The notes below the pieces were generated by a model that ran no database searches, was not told the DNA's origin, and worked only from the letters and a program-made list of their open reading frames with translations. From contig NC_092350.1 of assembly GCF_963676685.1 (NCBI RefSeq), positions 5,321,486-5,385,485 on the forward strand: a stretch of DNA of 64,000 nucleotides, written 5' to 3'. A program made the position numbers and the translations under genes. Positions 45,637-58,625 of this stretch are shown here, one piece after another; the first letter of the stretch is position 1, and each line of letters begins with the position of its first letter. Source of the DNA: Mytilus edulis (lineage: Eukaryota > Mollusca > Bivalvia > Mytilida > Mytilidae).

Positions 45637-47339
45637 TAAATGTATGCTTTATGCTACAACGTAATGATATATATGAAATATAAACGTTTTTTTTTTATAT
45701 TTTGTACACTCTCTAATGATTTTTTTTAAGAGTGGCTCTTTTATAAACTGATCTGTCACTATCTTATTGTGTTTTATATCAAATGTTTCAAATAGGTGAG
45801 ACCCTTATAAAGTATATGTTCATTCATTTGTTTGTTTGTATTCAAACTACAAAAATGCAGCAACCAAATTATAAATAAGTGTGTAGCCGGTGTAGTCGAT
45901 TTCATTATTTGGTATTTTTCAGTTCATCAAAAATCAAAACATTTGTTACTTGAGAATGATTATTCAGCTATTCTCTATCTGACTACTTTCAAGATTTACC
46001 ATTTTATCTTGGAAAAACTTTGTTATTCAATCAATTTATAGAAGAGATGTAAAGTATAGCTTTATCATGCTATGGCATTTACTTAAGTTTATTAATTCTA
46101 TTCGGTATCAACCATTCAAAAACATGTGGCGGATTAAAGTTTATACAGCACTTATCTTTTTTGTATTCAGTATTTAGTAACAGAAATATTGATAGTGAAA
46201 AACAAAGTATACCCCCTCCCCCCCCCCTCTTGGTTCTGACACTATTTATAGTTTATATTTACCCACCAGCTGAAGAAAACAATCTTGTTACACTGAAGAT
46301 GATGAATGTTTTCAACATTCTGTCAATTTCCTAATCCGCTAAATCCAACAAGGAAGTCCATGAGGTTTAGTGTATTAAAAATAAGGACATTTGATATATC
46401 TATTTGTGTTTTGTCATTGTGAAATATGTATATCAAATTTATCAGGTATGCTAAATTTCATTGTAAATATGTTCATTATATAAAACCCCTAGAGTATCAT
46501 CCGGAGATAAACAGTGAAATCACTTATTTGTTGTACAAAAAATTAACATTAATCCTTAAAATAAAAAGTCAAGATAATGTTATTTGTAAGAAAAGGAAGA
46601 GCGTGGACAATATCATGTGTTTGGCATTTTGTTCATCCGTACCCTTGTGGCCATTGACTGAACTGTTCACATTAAATTTGAGTTACGGTTTGAGTTCTGT
46701 CGTATACGCACAAGCTAAAATAGTATAAAAAAAGTAAAATCACAAAAATAAGTCTAAGGAAATACTTCGCCATCTCAATAAGAAAAGATACAGAAATCCA
46801 AGATAAATTAAAAATGGGAGTGCAACAAAACCGACAAAAGCAAAAGTTACCAACCAACGCAACGAGTGGAAATCAACTGACTTGTATAGACATTTCCCGG
46901 AGACAATATCAATGGTGCATTTAAACTGATTCAATGCCTTAACTTCCATTGTGTAAGATTTGAATTTGTATAATTAGTTGTATATATAGCTGATGATTTA
47001 CTGACTCCAAATAGGGTCACACGAGGGCCCTCCGCATAAACATATATGTTCCATTTCATACCCATCAAATAACAGAATGACTTTCTGATGGTCGGTCGCG
47101 GTTTGTTTCGGTTTAGAAAATGAGTGTTCATATATGAGGGTTTGTTTCGGTCAATGCAAAGGATAACAATTATAATTTCCACGGCACAGTTAGCATCCGA
47201 TGTCTTAAATAATAAATATAGTAAATTCAAATGTAAAATGTATATAAGAAACACTGAACTCGAAAGATAAATTCAAAACGGGAGTGCAGAAAATCAGATA
47301 TAAGACACGATAGTGATTACAATCAATAAATGTTAAAGA
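45637..47339. other. No supported gene
   Basis: AT-rich. A C-run lies at about 46210-46228. A reverse ORF at 46740-46949 has a hydrophobic run (WLVTFAFVGFVALPFLIYLG) after FKCTIDIVSGKCLYKS; it could be a decayed membrane-protein fragment, but it has no splice or context support. The forward ORF 46426-46728 shows nothing recognisable. Confidence 0.4.
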
Positions 47340-47660
47340 CTCCTATAAAGAATTGTACGAAACAACATCAAAATTTGCTAGCCGCAAAACCAGGTTCAAC
47401 TCACCATTTTTTCTTACAATGTCCTGTACCAACTCAGGAAAATGGCAGTTGTTATCTTATAGTTCGTTTCTGTGCGTGTTGCATTGTGTTTTTTTTTATT
47501 GCAATTCAGTTTTTCTGTTGTTTCGTTGGTTTCCTCTTATAATTGGTGTGCTTACCTTAGTTGTAGTTTGTAATCCGGATTTGTTTTCCCTCAATCGATT
47601 TATTACTTTCGAACAGCAGTATACTACTGTTGCCTTTATTCATGACAAGTTATATTTTTC
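47340..47660 (+). repeat. Interspersed repeat family F
   Basis: GCTAGCCGCAAAACCAGGTTC, TGTACCAACTCAGGAAAATG, GTTTTTCTGTTGTTTCGTTG, AGCAGTATACTACTGTTGCC. Non-coding. Confidence 0.65.
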
Positions 47661-47904
47661 AAATAGAATACGACACCCCTTTCAATAAATGTTGTTTCAC
47701 AAGGCATTTCTATAAATTTACGTGATTTACGTTAAAATACTTAAAATAACCAAGATAATATATCTATATAAAAAGCCATGACATATATTTTGTAAGTGTA
47801 TCCTGTCATTTGTGCAAAGGATGATTTTATGTAGAAAAAAACAACGTTTCATACGCATATTATCAATTATATGGTCATTTTGTTAAATTTACAAAACAAA
47901 AGTA

Positions 47905-48125
47905 TGAATTATTCGAAAACTATGGATTTTCTTATCCCAGGCATAGATAACCATAGACGTATTTGGCACAAATCTTTAGAATTTTGGGTCCTCGATGCTC
48001 TTCAACTTTATACTTGTTTGGCTTTTTAACCATTTTGAATTAGGCGTAAATAATGAGTCTTATGTAGACGAAACGCGCGTCTGGCGTATAAAATCATAAG
48101 CCTGGTACCTTTGATAACTATTAAA
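47905..48125 (-). repeat. Interspersed repeat family A, reverse copy
   Basis: GGATTTTCTTATCCCAGGCA, TAGACGTATTTGGCAC, TGAGTCTTATGTAGACGAAA, CGCGCGTCTGGCGTA. Confidence 0.7.
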
Positions 48126-48184
48126 ACTTCACACAAGTAGTTTAAGGATTTTCTTATCAGTAATGTTGAGTATTTTTTGTATTG

Positions 48185-48386
48185 TAGAATAGACCCAAAT
48201 GTAGCAACGGAAAAAGGAGTTTTAGGAGACATGAAGGGTTTACTCAAGGTAAAAAATGGAGAAAGCAGAGATAATGATTTCCTACCTCAACGCCTACATC
48301 AATACAGAAGATCCTCATTAAAAAAAGACAGGAGTTTGAGGTTCCTGATACAGCAAAGAAGGAGGTCCGGAGGACATATCGAATAG
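48185..48386 (+). CDS. Unrecognised basic ORF, possible terminal exon
   Basis: A TTTTTTGTATTGTAG acceptor-like site precedes an open frame: IDPNVATEKGVLGDMKGLLK, then a basic, Arg/Lys/Gln-rich end (RRSSLKKDRSLRF...QQRRRSGG) and a stop. AATAAA follows near 48470. No upstream exon was found, and I do not recognise the protein. It could equally be an untranslated RNA exon or chance. Confidence 0.25.
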
Positions 48387-48619
48387 AGGTATCTAAGGAC
48401 TGCTTCTCTTTCGTTGTCATACTTCAATCAAGGACTTTCTGTACTAGTATATCCTGTCCCTGCTTCAATTAATAAATGATATGTGACATTTCCGTTTTTA
48501 AATTTTTGTTTTTTTTGTTTTTATTGTTTTTATCCGTTATGTTATGTTTGGTGTCTGAGTTTCCATCATAAAAGATTCATCTGAATGTAGATATAATGAA
48601 AGACTTGAAAAAAGTAAAT

Positions 48620-48870
48620 ACTGAACAGCGAGGAAAACTAAAAAAGGGAAGTCCCTAATCAAATTACAAAATCAAAAGTTCTTGAAAAAACGGACAACTG
48701 TCATATTCCTGACTTGGTACAGGCATTTACTTATGTAGAAAACAGTGGGTTAAACCTTGTTTTATAGCTAGCTAAGCCTCTTACTTGTATGACAGTCGCA
48801 TAAAATTTCATTATATTGACAACGACGTGTGAACAAACAAACAGACATAATAGGAAAAAATGTAAAAACA
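48620..48870 (+). repeat. Interspersed repeat family B
   Basis: AAGTCCCTAATCAAATTACA, CTGTCATATTCCTGACTTGG, TACAGGCATTTACTTATGTAG, TTGTATGACAGTCGCATA. Confidence 0.65.
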
Positions 48871-49544
48871 TGGTAAGGACGTTGGTGTGTGAAAATGTGT
48901 ATCTTTACTTAACTGCCGGTAAACGTCTATTTTGCTGTTATTACTTTCAAAGGCCTTAAGGTTTTTGTATTGTGTATGAATGAATGATGTCGTTTTATAG
49001 GATTGGTGTCTGAACAAACATAGATACAATTATTACAAACAAATAAATGAGTGTCCATCATAATATAAACAAAACCCGATTATTATTTTAGTGTATACGA
49101 CGACATGGATAAAAGGTATCCTCCTAGTCTATAGATAAATGGAATAAGGAAAAGGTTATAACATGGGCAAAACAACACGAACTTTTAGACCAATCATTAT
49201 GCATTAATAAAACAGAGATAAATGCAAGGTACAAGTATTTGCGAAATTGTCAACGGTAAAGATAATTCCAGATGCATAAATATTCATTTCATTGGCCATA
49301 GATAATACGTTTTTACACCAAAGACACGTTTTAGATAGACTGAATATTCTACTAACTAGAACCCTCGGCCGAGTTGAAAATACACAAAGAAACCGGCAAC
49401 ACAAAAAAAATCTCTCTCTCATCATCTACTGACATGTTCATTGTGTCAGTTAATACTGGAAACATTCAGTTGAAGAAACATGAAGATTTCATCAAATGAT
49501 AAACAGTTTGTTTACGAACGAAACTTGTTCAACTTCGTTTCAGT

Positions 49545-49935
49545 GTCAAATAAAGGCAACAGTAGTATACCGCTGTTCAAAACTCGTAAATCTATGGACA
49601 AAAAAACAAAATTGGGGTAACAAACTAAAACTGAGGGAAACTCGTTAAATATAAGAGGAAAACAACGACACAACATTAAAATGTAACATACACAGAAACG
49701 GACTAAGCATTATACAAAATCCGATGAGAATAACAAATATAACATCAAAACCAAATACATGAATTTGGGAAAGAAAAGTACCGTGACACGTCTTATAGTA
49801 ATGTGAATTCACACTCAAATATTAGAGAAAGCAAACGACACAACGGAAACGCAACGTTAAAATGTTACACACACAAAAACGTACTATAATATAACAATGG
49901 CCATTTTCCTGACTTGGTACAGGACATTTTTAAAG
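49545..49935 (-). repeat. Interspersed repeat family F, reverse copy
   Basis: AAAGGCAACAGTAGTATACC, CTGTTCAAAACTCGTAAATC, ACAACGACACAACATTAAAA; ends in CCATTTTCCTGACTTGGTAC. Confidence 0.65.
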
Positions 49936-50555
49936 ATAATCAAAGCGCGAAAGCGCTGTAAAGGCAGTTAATTACAGGTTGTGTGTATTTCTAGTCTAGA
50001 TACTATAGTATATCATTATCTTCCATAGTACAGAGGTGGTTTGTAGTAATGAAGATTAAGAGTTCTCTTGTACCTAGTTCACCTATATTCATAGTCTACT
50101 GTTTCAGTATATTTTCTGTACCTCGCCATGAAATGAATTTTTTAAGACATAGAATTTTTTTTCTTATTTACATAAATAGACGTCTTTTAATTATCGATTA
50201 TATACACATATTCAATGACTCCCATCCTATGAAAAGTAGTTGACAAAGACTGACTAGTCACCGTACTGTATGTATTGCAAGAACATCAAGTAACATAATG
50301 GTAAATGTGCATAGTTACATGTCAACTTTTTTGGTGACCATATTTTTTAACTCAAAGCAAAATTATATTTCAGTATAAACATGATAAAGTAATTTACCGG
50401 TATGATTGAAAAAGGAGTTTTTCATTTAGAAAACAATGACATCTGGTGGTCATATATAATAGTCGTCTCATTAGCATTTTAACCACTTCCCATATTTGCA
50501 ATTAAGACAAACATGACAATAGAAGAAAATGATGCAATGCAAAAACAAAACTTAC

Positions 50556-50621
50556 TTGTAAATTATGAAATTCTCTTTACGGTATGAGTTTTTCTCATTG
50601 TTGGCGATTGTACAGTAGTAC
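50556..50621 (-). CDS. Possible half-exon of another Ig-like domain
   Basis: Between an AGTTTCAG acceptor and an AA|GTAAGT donor the frame reads YYCTIANNEKNSYRKE, like the F-G strands of an Ig domain. The exon phases (2 to 2) do not fit the phase-1 Ig exons of the receptor at 9599-39636, and no partner half was found. It may belong to a further - strand gene or be chance. Confidence 0.25.
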
Positions 50622-50756
50622 CTGAAACTGCTTATACCCATTTTTTATGCACTTTAGTTTGATAAAACCACTAAATATCATGTATATACCACATCTCCTT
50701 ATTTTCATATGCATTACAATATCATTTACAATTGTAATTCAAATCTATATATCAAA

Positions 50757-50846
50757 CACAGGCACTTGTCTCAAAAAGTAAAATTCCTATATACCTTAAC
50801 ATTAAGGTATATATAGGGAAAACAAATTTTGAGACAAGTGCCTGTG
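50757..50846. repeat. Foldback: perfect 20-bp inverted repeat with inner palindrome
   Basis: Arms CACAGGCACTTGTCTCAAAA and TTTTGAGACAAGTGCCTGTG are perfect reverse complements. Inside, CCTATATACCTTAA and TTAAGGTATATATAGG pair again around 50786-50817. Nearly the whole 90 bases can form one hairpin. Possibly a minimal MITE, a small-RNA hairpin or a transposon end-to-end joint. Confidence 0.85.
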
Positions 50847-50849
50847 ATA

Positions 50850-52190
50850 TCAAAGCAAAATGAATTGCACCACTTTCATTTATGCATCCTTTGGCAAAAT
50901 ACAAGTTCTTAAATTACACAATATAAATTTATTTATATAAAAATAAAATTTAGTATACGACTCTTAACAGATACAAATCAAAGAGCTGATTGCTCTGAGG
51001 TGGAAGAAGGTGAATAAAAGGTAACTTGAATTACCATAAAAGCAGGCTGCTTTGTTCCATTATCGTTACGATGTATTTTTTTTTCTTCAAACAAGAATGT
51101 GTCATAAGTATATGGATTTCCCATCCGTACAATCATTTTCTATGTTCAGTGGACTGTGAAAATTAGGTAAAATCTTTAATTTGGCAGTAAAATTATAAAG
51201 ATCATATCATTAGGAACACATGTGTACTAAGTTTTGGGTTGATTGGATTTCAACTTCATAAAAACATACCTCGACCATAAACCTTAACCTCAAGCAGGAA
51301 GAACGGAGAGACCAGAAAACATAATGCCCATAAATGGATAGTAAGACTTGTAACATAGATACCCAATACCTTTTGAAAGTTTTCATGTTTTTTTTAGTGC
51401 GCAACAACAATTTCAAACATTACAATTTTTAGCAAAGTATTTTGCACGATCTGGATTGTCTAGAAAAAGTGTTATATTTGTATAATGAACTTACATGCCT
51501 TTTTCTTAAGTCTGTTTGCATGTTTCTAGTTATTAAATCGGTAGAAAAGATGAACATGTAGCTAGCAGACCAGGGTTTATTTATTTGTGTATTAAAGAAT
51601 ATTAGATGCTTGTTGAAATTTCCAATTTTGAATTATGCACAAAGATTGACCTTTAACAGGTTGGGAACAACACTCCAAATGAGGGGTAACCCTCATTTGA
51701 AGAACATTACAACCCGCTGTTAAAAATGAGCATCTTTATATTCTTATTATTTGATGAAACTTTTCCCAGCCCAAGAACTATGCATTTATTAAGTATTAAA
51801 TGTTTAAAAATTTAAACATGTCAAAAGAATTTTGTGATGTTTCTAAACTTATATATATCTTCTTTATTAATATATATATGACCAGTCATTTAGAAAAGTT
51901 GTTCCAAATATAATGAATTTTCCCACTTTCCAGTTAAAAATCTTAATTCCTTTTTTATTGTTTTCAACAGTAAATTTTAAAATCACCCCTTGTTTTAGGC
52001 ACAGTCCCTCATTTAAGGGACACCACTCATAACGGTTTGGGGGGAGGGCACAATCTGTTTGTTGGTCTTTGTGAAAAAAAAAGAATAGTGCATTGTCCTT
52101 TAAATGATTTTTAAATTGCATACAAAAATATAATATGTTACAACAAGTATTATGTCAATAAATTAGCATAATAGTCCCAGTCCCATATAT
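50850..52190. other. No supported gene
   Basis: AT-rich. A - strand open stretch near 51262-51400 ends at a good donor (CGAG|GTATG) and encodes a hydrophobic run (IHLWALCFLVSPFFLLEV), but it lacks an in-frame start. It was considered and not accepted as the receptor signal exon. Confidence 0.4.
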
Positions 52191-52199
52191 TATATCAAA

Positions 52200-52320
52200 T
52201 ATTATTGAATGCCGAATTGACTTTAAATAGGTGCCGATTTGAAAAGATGCCGATTTAACCAGGTGCCGATTTGACTTTCTATGGGTGCCGATTTGACCAG
52301 GTGTCGATTTGACTTGTACC
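52200..52320. repeat. Short tandem repeat GGTGCCGATTTGA-
   Basis: Six imperfect units of about 18-20 bases (GGTGCCGATTTGAC and variants such as GATGCCGATTTAAC and GGTGTCGATTTGAC). The reverse ORF here is a by-product of the repeat. Confidence 0.75.
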
Positions 52321-53687
52321 CAAAAATACTCAGCTAAAAATATCTGATTACCCGATGAATCTATATTCATTGAATATTCTACAATAATAAGTAGATCTAT
52401 TGCTTAATATGTAAAAGAGCTGGAGGATTGATGGAGTGATTTGTATCAGTTACATCACCACGATGTTTGCGATGTTTGCTTAAAAAATTATCAGCTAATA
52501 ATGTAATAATTAAATTTGTTTGCACTTGCAGTTTTTAAATCCTATATTCTTTAAAATAAATCAAATGTCCTGAAATATTTATGTGAATTAGTATCTTCCA
52601 TCCATAGTTTATCTTTACTTGTTTAGTAAACAAATTAATATCCATTATTTACATTTTCACACAGGTAAACTAATTTGGCTATAAATAGATCAAAGCATGT
52701 CTGTGTAAAATCTCTAATCTAAAATCGTAATTGTTATAATTTTATTTCTTTAAATAATAAAATTTAAATTTATGAAAATAATCATGATTGATAAAATAAT
52801 ATTGCATAAAGTTTACGTTTTCGGAAGACTATCAATGTTTAGGTCATAGTTCTAGAGGCTTCTTAAAAAATTTGTCAACAAACCAATATGGCCGCCACAC
52901 GTGATTACCTTTGCACATGTGAAAAACATATTTCTGACAAAAGTGAGATTTCTCTTGTCAAAAGGGATTTATATTTATATTGCAATACATTATTCAGAAG
53001 GAGGTACATAATTCAGTTTAGATTATATTTCTTATTCTATGAGCATTTAGAATTTAATCAAAATTCTCCCAAGTAGAACGTACTGTGTCATATACACATA
53101 CACGCGTAGATCGACTGGTAACCGATCGTAATGTTACACATATATCAAACAGCTAACTCCCGGAACGTAGTAGCGGGAACCAGGATAATACGTAGACAAC
53201 ATACATAACTAACGAAATTGAAAACGCTTACGGTACAAAATGTATCTCGTTCATAAACCGAATTCTGCTTTGAATTATAGAAAATGCAATATTTATCATG
53301 TTCAGTCGAACTTTCATTGTTATATCAACGTCTGAACTGATTAAAAAATCTTTAGATGTCAGATAACACTCGAAATTGACCCGACCTCTTTCCACACGGA
53401 ATACAAATAATGATAGTTTGTAATCAGGTTGACTGCTTATAATGCAAAATACACATTTATAACAAGTTTTTTAAAACGAATAATACACATCGATCGTTTC
53501 TTTATTTCCCAATGTAAATGAAAGAAACAAAAACCATATTATACCATAAAAAGGAGAGGAGAAAATTGAACATTTACGGATCTATTTCTGGCCAAAAGAC
53601 CCCCTACATAGATTTTGTTGGATGTCGCGTATGAAAAGATGTACCTCATGACTTGAAAGTCAGGCCTTAAAGCACTGCCTTTAAAAA

Positions 53688-53830
53688 TGATGGGTTGAAC
53701 CTGGTTTTGTGGCATGCCAAACCTCGCACTTAAATGGCAATGTTAAATATAATATTGAAATGACAACATAATAATTGAGGACTACAATACAAATAAATAG
53801 GAGAACGTATTGGACAAAGAAACACATGAT
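53688..53830 (-). repeat. Interspersed repeat family F/B core, reverse copy
   Basis: AATGATGGGTTGAACCTGG, TTTTGTGGCATGCCAAACC, TCGCACTTAAATGGCAATG; a similar copy lies at 41795-41925. Confidence 0.6.
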
Positions 53831-54005
53831 TAATAGATAACACAGTAAGTTAATCTTAATCGGCCGATTGAAGGATACAAGCATCATAAACTAACACTCA
53901 ATTACCCGTCTTAAACGTTAATAATCAACACAGGGTAAGGTCTCTAGATTACCGGAAGTACAAGGCCCATACTCTGAATATGTTTACATTCAAATTTGAT
54001 TGGAT

Positions 54006-54069
54006 TGACGTCATAACATCCGGGATATCGAGTCGATCTCTAGGAACCCTGCCACAACCCAGGGTTCCT
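54006..54069. promoter_or_regulatory. CRE-type motif beside a 10-bp perfect hairpin
   Basis: TGACGTCA (54006-54013) is the full cAMP-response palindrome. It is followed by AGGAACCCTG-CCACAACC-CAGGGTTCCT (54042-54069), with 10-base perfect arms. No gene start is proven nearby, so a promoter role is only a suggestion. Confidence 0.3.
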
Positions 54070-54419
54070 CGAGTGTTAATTACCGGAAAGCTATATCCAA
54101 TCATAACAGGTGTTATATATGACCATGTCAATTCCATCTACTCTAGATATCCATCCGAACTTGGCCAAGTATACAATGTGGAGCAGATCTACGTTGGACA
54201 GATCGACTTCGGAGGGATTGACTTTCGGTCGGGTCGACTTGGGCCGAAACAACCCGATACCTAAAATACATACAGAGCAGGCAATGATGATGACGGTGAT
54301 AATGAAATACCCTACACATCTCTACAAACAAGTAAAAAAACTGGCGAAAATCTTGAAAAAAATAACAATAAAATTCACTTCAAGACCAGATGGAAAATCT
54401 TAAACAAACAAATACACAA

Positions 54420-55590
54420 GGTGTTTATCCATGTTTTATAGAAGGTCAAAGGACAAAGAGATAAATTTGGACGATTCGTAATAGATCACACAGATTTGAA
54501 TTAAGCCTTTGTAGTTCATTTAGACAAATGGTTGGACATAATATATACAAATATAGTAATAGGAGCAATAAAAAGAGCGATGAAAATCTGCACATTGATT
54601 ATCAAATAAGTGTTGTACTTGGAAATACCTCAATCCCGGATGTGAGTGCCGGAACTCCAGCTATCACTAGATTGAATGGAGAACACAGTATATTTTCAAT
54701 CTATGAGTTTGACTGTTCCTCTAGTATCTTTTGCCCCTCTTCAATAATGGCCAAACGTTACATTCTACATGTAAAAGTTGAAAACAAATATAATCATTTG
54801 TCTTGCTTTTGGAAGAACCTTCGCGAAATTGTGATCTGTGGTACAAATTTTCAAAATGCTAAACAACCGACTTTAATGATGACTAAAACTAACAAAGTTG
54901 AGCTTAGAGGAAAAAGAGTAACAAATATTTAAGTGTTATTTTATTGCCTGCAAAATATTAACATGATGTATCACAATTAACTACATAAGATGTCATTCTT
55001 ATATACACAATATTCTAAACAGCAATAATTAAACTAAGAATGATAGGCTATGAATGAGCACGTCAAGGTCAATGTTGTAACTATAGCAACACATGTTAAT
55101 GATAACAAATATATCTATTAGTAACAACATACGTAACAAACAATCTAAGTTCTCTAAAAAACTTAAAATTAGTAAATTACTTCTCGATACATTTAAATAA
55201 ACGCCCTTTGCAGGTGGTAAAGTTGTTTTTGCATGTTTACTTTCAGTTAAACTTTTGTACAGATGACATTTTTCAAGAAACAGATTTTGTTTCTTTTTTA
55301 CTTTACGTTGCTCTTTGATTTCGAATGAGTTTTGAGTATCATTAAATATAAAGTTAGTAAATTACTTTAGATAGATAATATTTTTCAAGATACCAATTTT
55401 GTATCTTTTTTACTGTATACTGCTCTCTGATTCAATAGAAATTCTGAAACAGGGAATTATGAAATGGATAAGTTTTGAGTATCATTAAATATAAAGGCAG
55501 CTTTCATGAATATTTTAACAAATCAAATGTAAAATAATTTACATACATTTTGACTACAAAGGTATGAAATTACCAATATGACATGAAAAA
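54420..55590. other. No supported gene
   Basis: The forward ORF 54528-54932 includes text from a decayed Penelope tail (GAGTTTGACTGTTCCTCTAG, TTTTGCCCCTCTTCAATAA) and has no domain signal. A motif around AAGTTAGTAAATTACTT and GAGTATCATTAAATATAAAG is repeated near 55325-55495. Confidence 0.4.
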
Positions 55591-55609
55591 CAACTCAGAT
55601 ACAAAAAAA

Positions 55610-55885
55610 GTCTATCAGAAATCAGAAAAGGGAGGGAGACAACAAAAATTTGTGAAAACTTATCAGATAAGGGAGACAATTAAAATTTAAAGTTACCTAC
55701 TAGCAAAGGGAGACAACTAGGATTTGAAATTACCTATCAGCAAAGGGAGACAAATAAGATATGATAGAACTCATTAGATAAGGGAGACAACTAGGATTTA
55801 AAATTACCTATCAGCAAAGGGAGACAAATAAGATATGATAGTACCTATCAGAAAAAGGAGACAACTAAGATATTTATCATGAGAC
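55610..55885. repeat. Minisatellite, AAGGGAGACAA- units
   Basis: About seven imperfect units with AGGGAGACAA every 25-60 bases, in a higher-order pattern: AGGGAGACAACTAGGATTT, then ATTACCTATCAGCAA, then AGGGAGACAAATAAGATATG. Both longer sub-units recur. Confidence 0.8.
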
Positions 55886-55989
55886 AATAAAGTAGGAAAT
55901 CAAATAGTGTGTAAGAGATATAAAGTATTCTTGAAATAATTACTTTTCAAACTTAGATTACAAAACATGAATGTCCTAACATTTCAAAA

Positions 55990-58080
55990 TGAGAATGAGT
56001 TCTTGAGCTATTGGTGTGTAGATTTATACTCGGTGTCTATTATGGACTTTTATTTTGACTGACATGTTAAAATAATAACCAAATAAAGGAACTAGTCCTG
56101 AGATTCTAATAGAGATACACAATACTTGTATTAACTTATGAAGTAATATACTCAACATATAAGTAAGCATGAAGAAAATAAAATGATTAAGGTACCAGTC
56201 ATCCTTAACAAGGCATACTATCAAATACAAAACAAACGTATGAACTTGGGTATCAGTCATGCTTTACAAAACTTCCTATCAAATACAAAATAAATGTATT
56301 AAACCTGACATTCTTTTACTATACTAACATATCATTTATACGACTGAACTGGTTTTACTATGCAGGCAATATGCTTAAGCTTACATTTAAATGATAAGGA
56401 AGTAGTTAAGGAACCTAACTCTTAAATTCACTGCTGTGTTTAAATGAACCATTTTCAAACATATTTTCTAAGTCTCTAAGTTACACAGAATAGTTTTAAA
56501 ATTCTGTTTCACATGAAATCTTTACAAGCAGTGATGAAACTGCACTTCACAAACCTAATTCAGAGTTAGCCTAACCACTCTTATTTCCTGTAAAATAGTT
56601 GCTGAATAATACAAAATACATCATTATATATATATAAATATATTTATTTATCAAACAATTGTCCATTTCAGTATGATTTCTGAGGTACTCTATCTGGATT
56701 TCATTAAAAATCAGAAGATTGCACAGAACCTGATGTTGTTACCATAGTTACAGTCTGGCTACATAATTTACAAAGCAAAATCATGAATTTTAAAGAGAAA
56801 AAAAAACAACAAATGATGAATGTACTATGAATTTATATTTCATATGGAGAAATATTAGATATAAGAAGCCATTTTGTTTTGAATATTGAGCAAGTGAAAA
56901 TGTTTATTACTTATTTTTGTTTCCTTAATTGAGTTTTTCAACTAATTTCAATTATACACAAAATAAAACAAATCATAGTGAGCATCTTTGATTTCAGCTA
57001 GACTGTTGAAGACTGTCTAAATAAAGTCTGATTCTAAGTCACCAGAGGAGTGACTAAAGGACATGTATTTTCCAAACAACTGAGAGATTCCATGTCATGA
57101 AAACAGCTCAACAAATCAGAAAAAAAGAGTTAAAATTACTATATGCTATTTTTTTTAAATAATTTAAAGTAAAATAATGAGGTAAAGAAATAAAGAAATA
57201 AAGAGACAGGTTTCACTTAAATGAACACAGATTTGTCTGAGAAAATGCATTTATTATTAATCAATTAAATCTTATTGGTTTTTTTTTATTTATTTATTTC
57301 AGAAATATTCATGTGATTAACAGGGGCATAAGCTGTCAAATTCATGTTCACCCTTTAACTCAAATTCTCATATTTGATTGAAAACATACTAAAACATATA
57401 CTGGTTTCCTAATTATAAAAACTCAGAAATAAAAAGTTTACAATACAAGGGCTCAATAATAAGCATCAGCATTTGGTGTTAATTTTAGTCCAGACATGTT
57501 CTAATTAACCATAAAGTGATCTCCAAAGACTGACAGTGGTCATATAAACCATAGATAGCAAACTTCTGCAATTGGATCTTTCTAGGTCTGGCTAAAAACA
57601 TATGTTAATTAGAGTTTTAACCTGTATAAATATAAGTTTTTATGGTTTGAATAAGTTAATAAAACGGTTCATGCCTAACCCAACTCTAGCTCAGGGGTTA
57701 AATTGAAAGTCAAATGAATACCGATTCAATGAGATTGAATTATTCACTTGCAAGTGAAAAATTCATCAGCCATGTTTCATAGCTTATTTTGACGAAATTA
57801 AATCAAATTGGCTCCTAAAATCAAAGAATCATTTGACTTATTCACATTTAATAATGATTGAACACAGAAATAAACAAATTTCTTTTTTTTTAATTTCTAG
57901 TAGTTAATCCTTAAAAAAGATTGCTTTATATATCAACCCAAAAATTAGGCATTGTTCTCATGTCTGAAATAACTCTCCTTAAGGAAGGTTACAAAAAACA
58001 GCAAGTAAAGGTAATGCTTGCTATTGCATTACCTTATATTTATCAATATTAAATATAATGACTAGATAGATAATTATTTA
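55990..58080. other. No supported gene
   Basis: Long AT-rich stretch with no ORF worth noting and no exon-like island. It might be 3' untranslated sequence of the - strand gene whose last exon may lie at 63921-63954 (inference). Confidence 0.4.
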
Positions 58081-58084
58081 CTTT

Positions 58085-58625
58085 ACAAATACATAAGGCT
58101 GATACTGTAACTAGACATGTAAGTGTACATGTGTAACTTTGGCTTTCTAAGTGTATATGTGAAACTGTAACCTTACACCTAAGTGTACATGTGTAACTGT
58201 TATTTTATGCCTAAGTGTAGATGAGCAACTGTTACATTACGTATCAGTGTACTTGTGCAAATGTAACCATACACATATGTGTAGTGTACAAGTGCAACTG
58301 TTACATAACTTTTAAGTGTTTATGTGTAACTGTATCCTTAAACCTAGGTGTGTATGTGTAACTACGGCCTTACAGATAAATACATATATCTAAATGTAAC
58401 CTTACAGATAAGTACACATGTGTAACTGTTACATTACACTTAAGTGTACATGTAAAACTGTAACATAACACCTGAGTACACATGTGTAACCGTTACATTA
58501 CACTTAAGTGTACATGTAAAACTGTAACATAACACCTGAGTACACATGTGTAACTGCAACATTACACCTAAGTGCACAATTTTAACTGTAACATTACACT
58601 AGAAGTGAACATGTATAACTGTATG
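58085..58625. repeat. Minisatellite, TAAGTGTACATGTGTAACTG units
   Basis: Around 13-14 degenerate units of about 38-41 bases: (C)TAAGTGTACATGTGTAACTG followed by T(T/A)AC(A/C)TTACAC. A ~62-base block starting ACATTACACTTAAGTGTAC is duplicated almost exactly near 58431 and 58494. Confidence 0.85.

Noticed and set aside
51262..51416. Hydrophobic - strand segment with a good donor, as the receptor signal-peptide exon
   Set aside because: The frame that would join in phase to Ig domain 1 has no start codon before a stop; the frame with an ATG ends in the wrong phase.
54528..54932. 134-codon forward ORF
   Set aside because: Part of it is decayed Penelope tail text; no domain, splice or codon signal.
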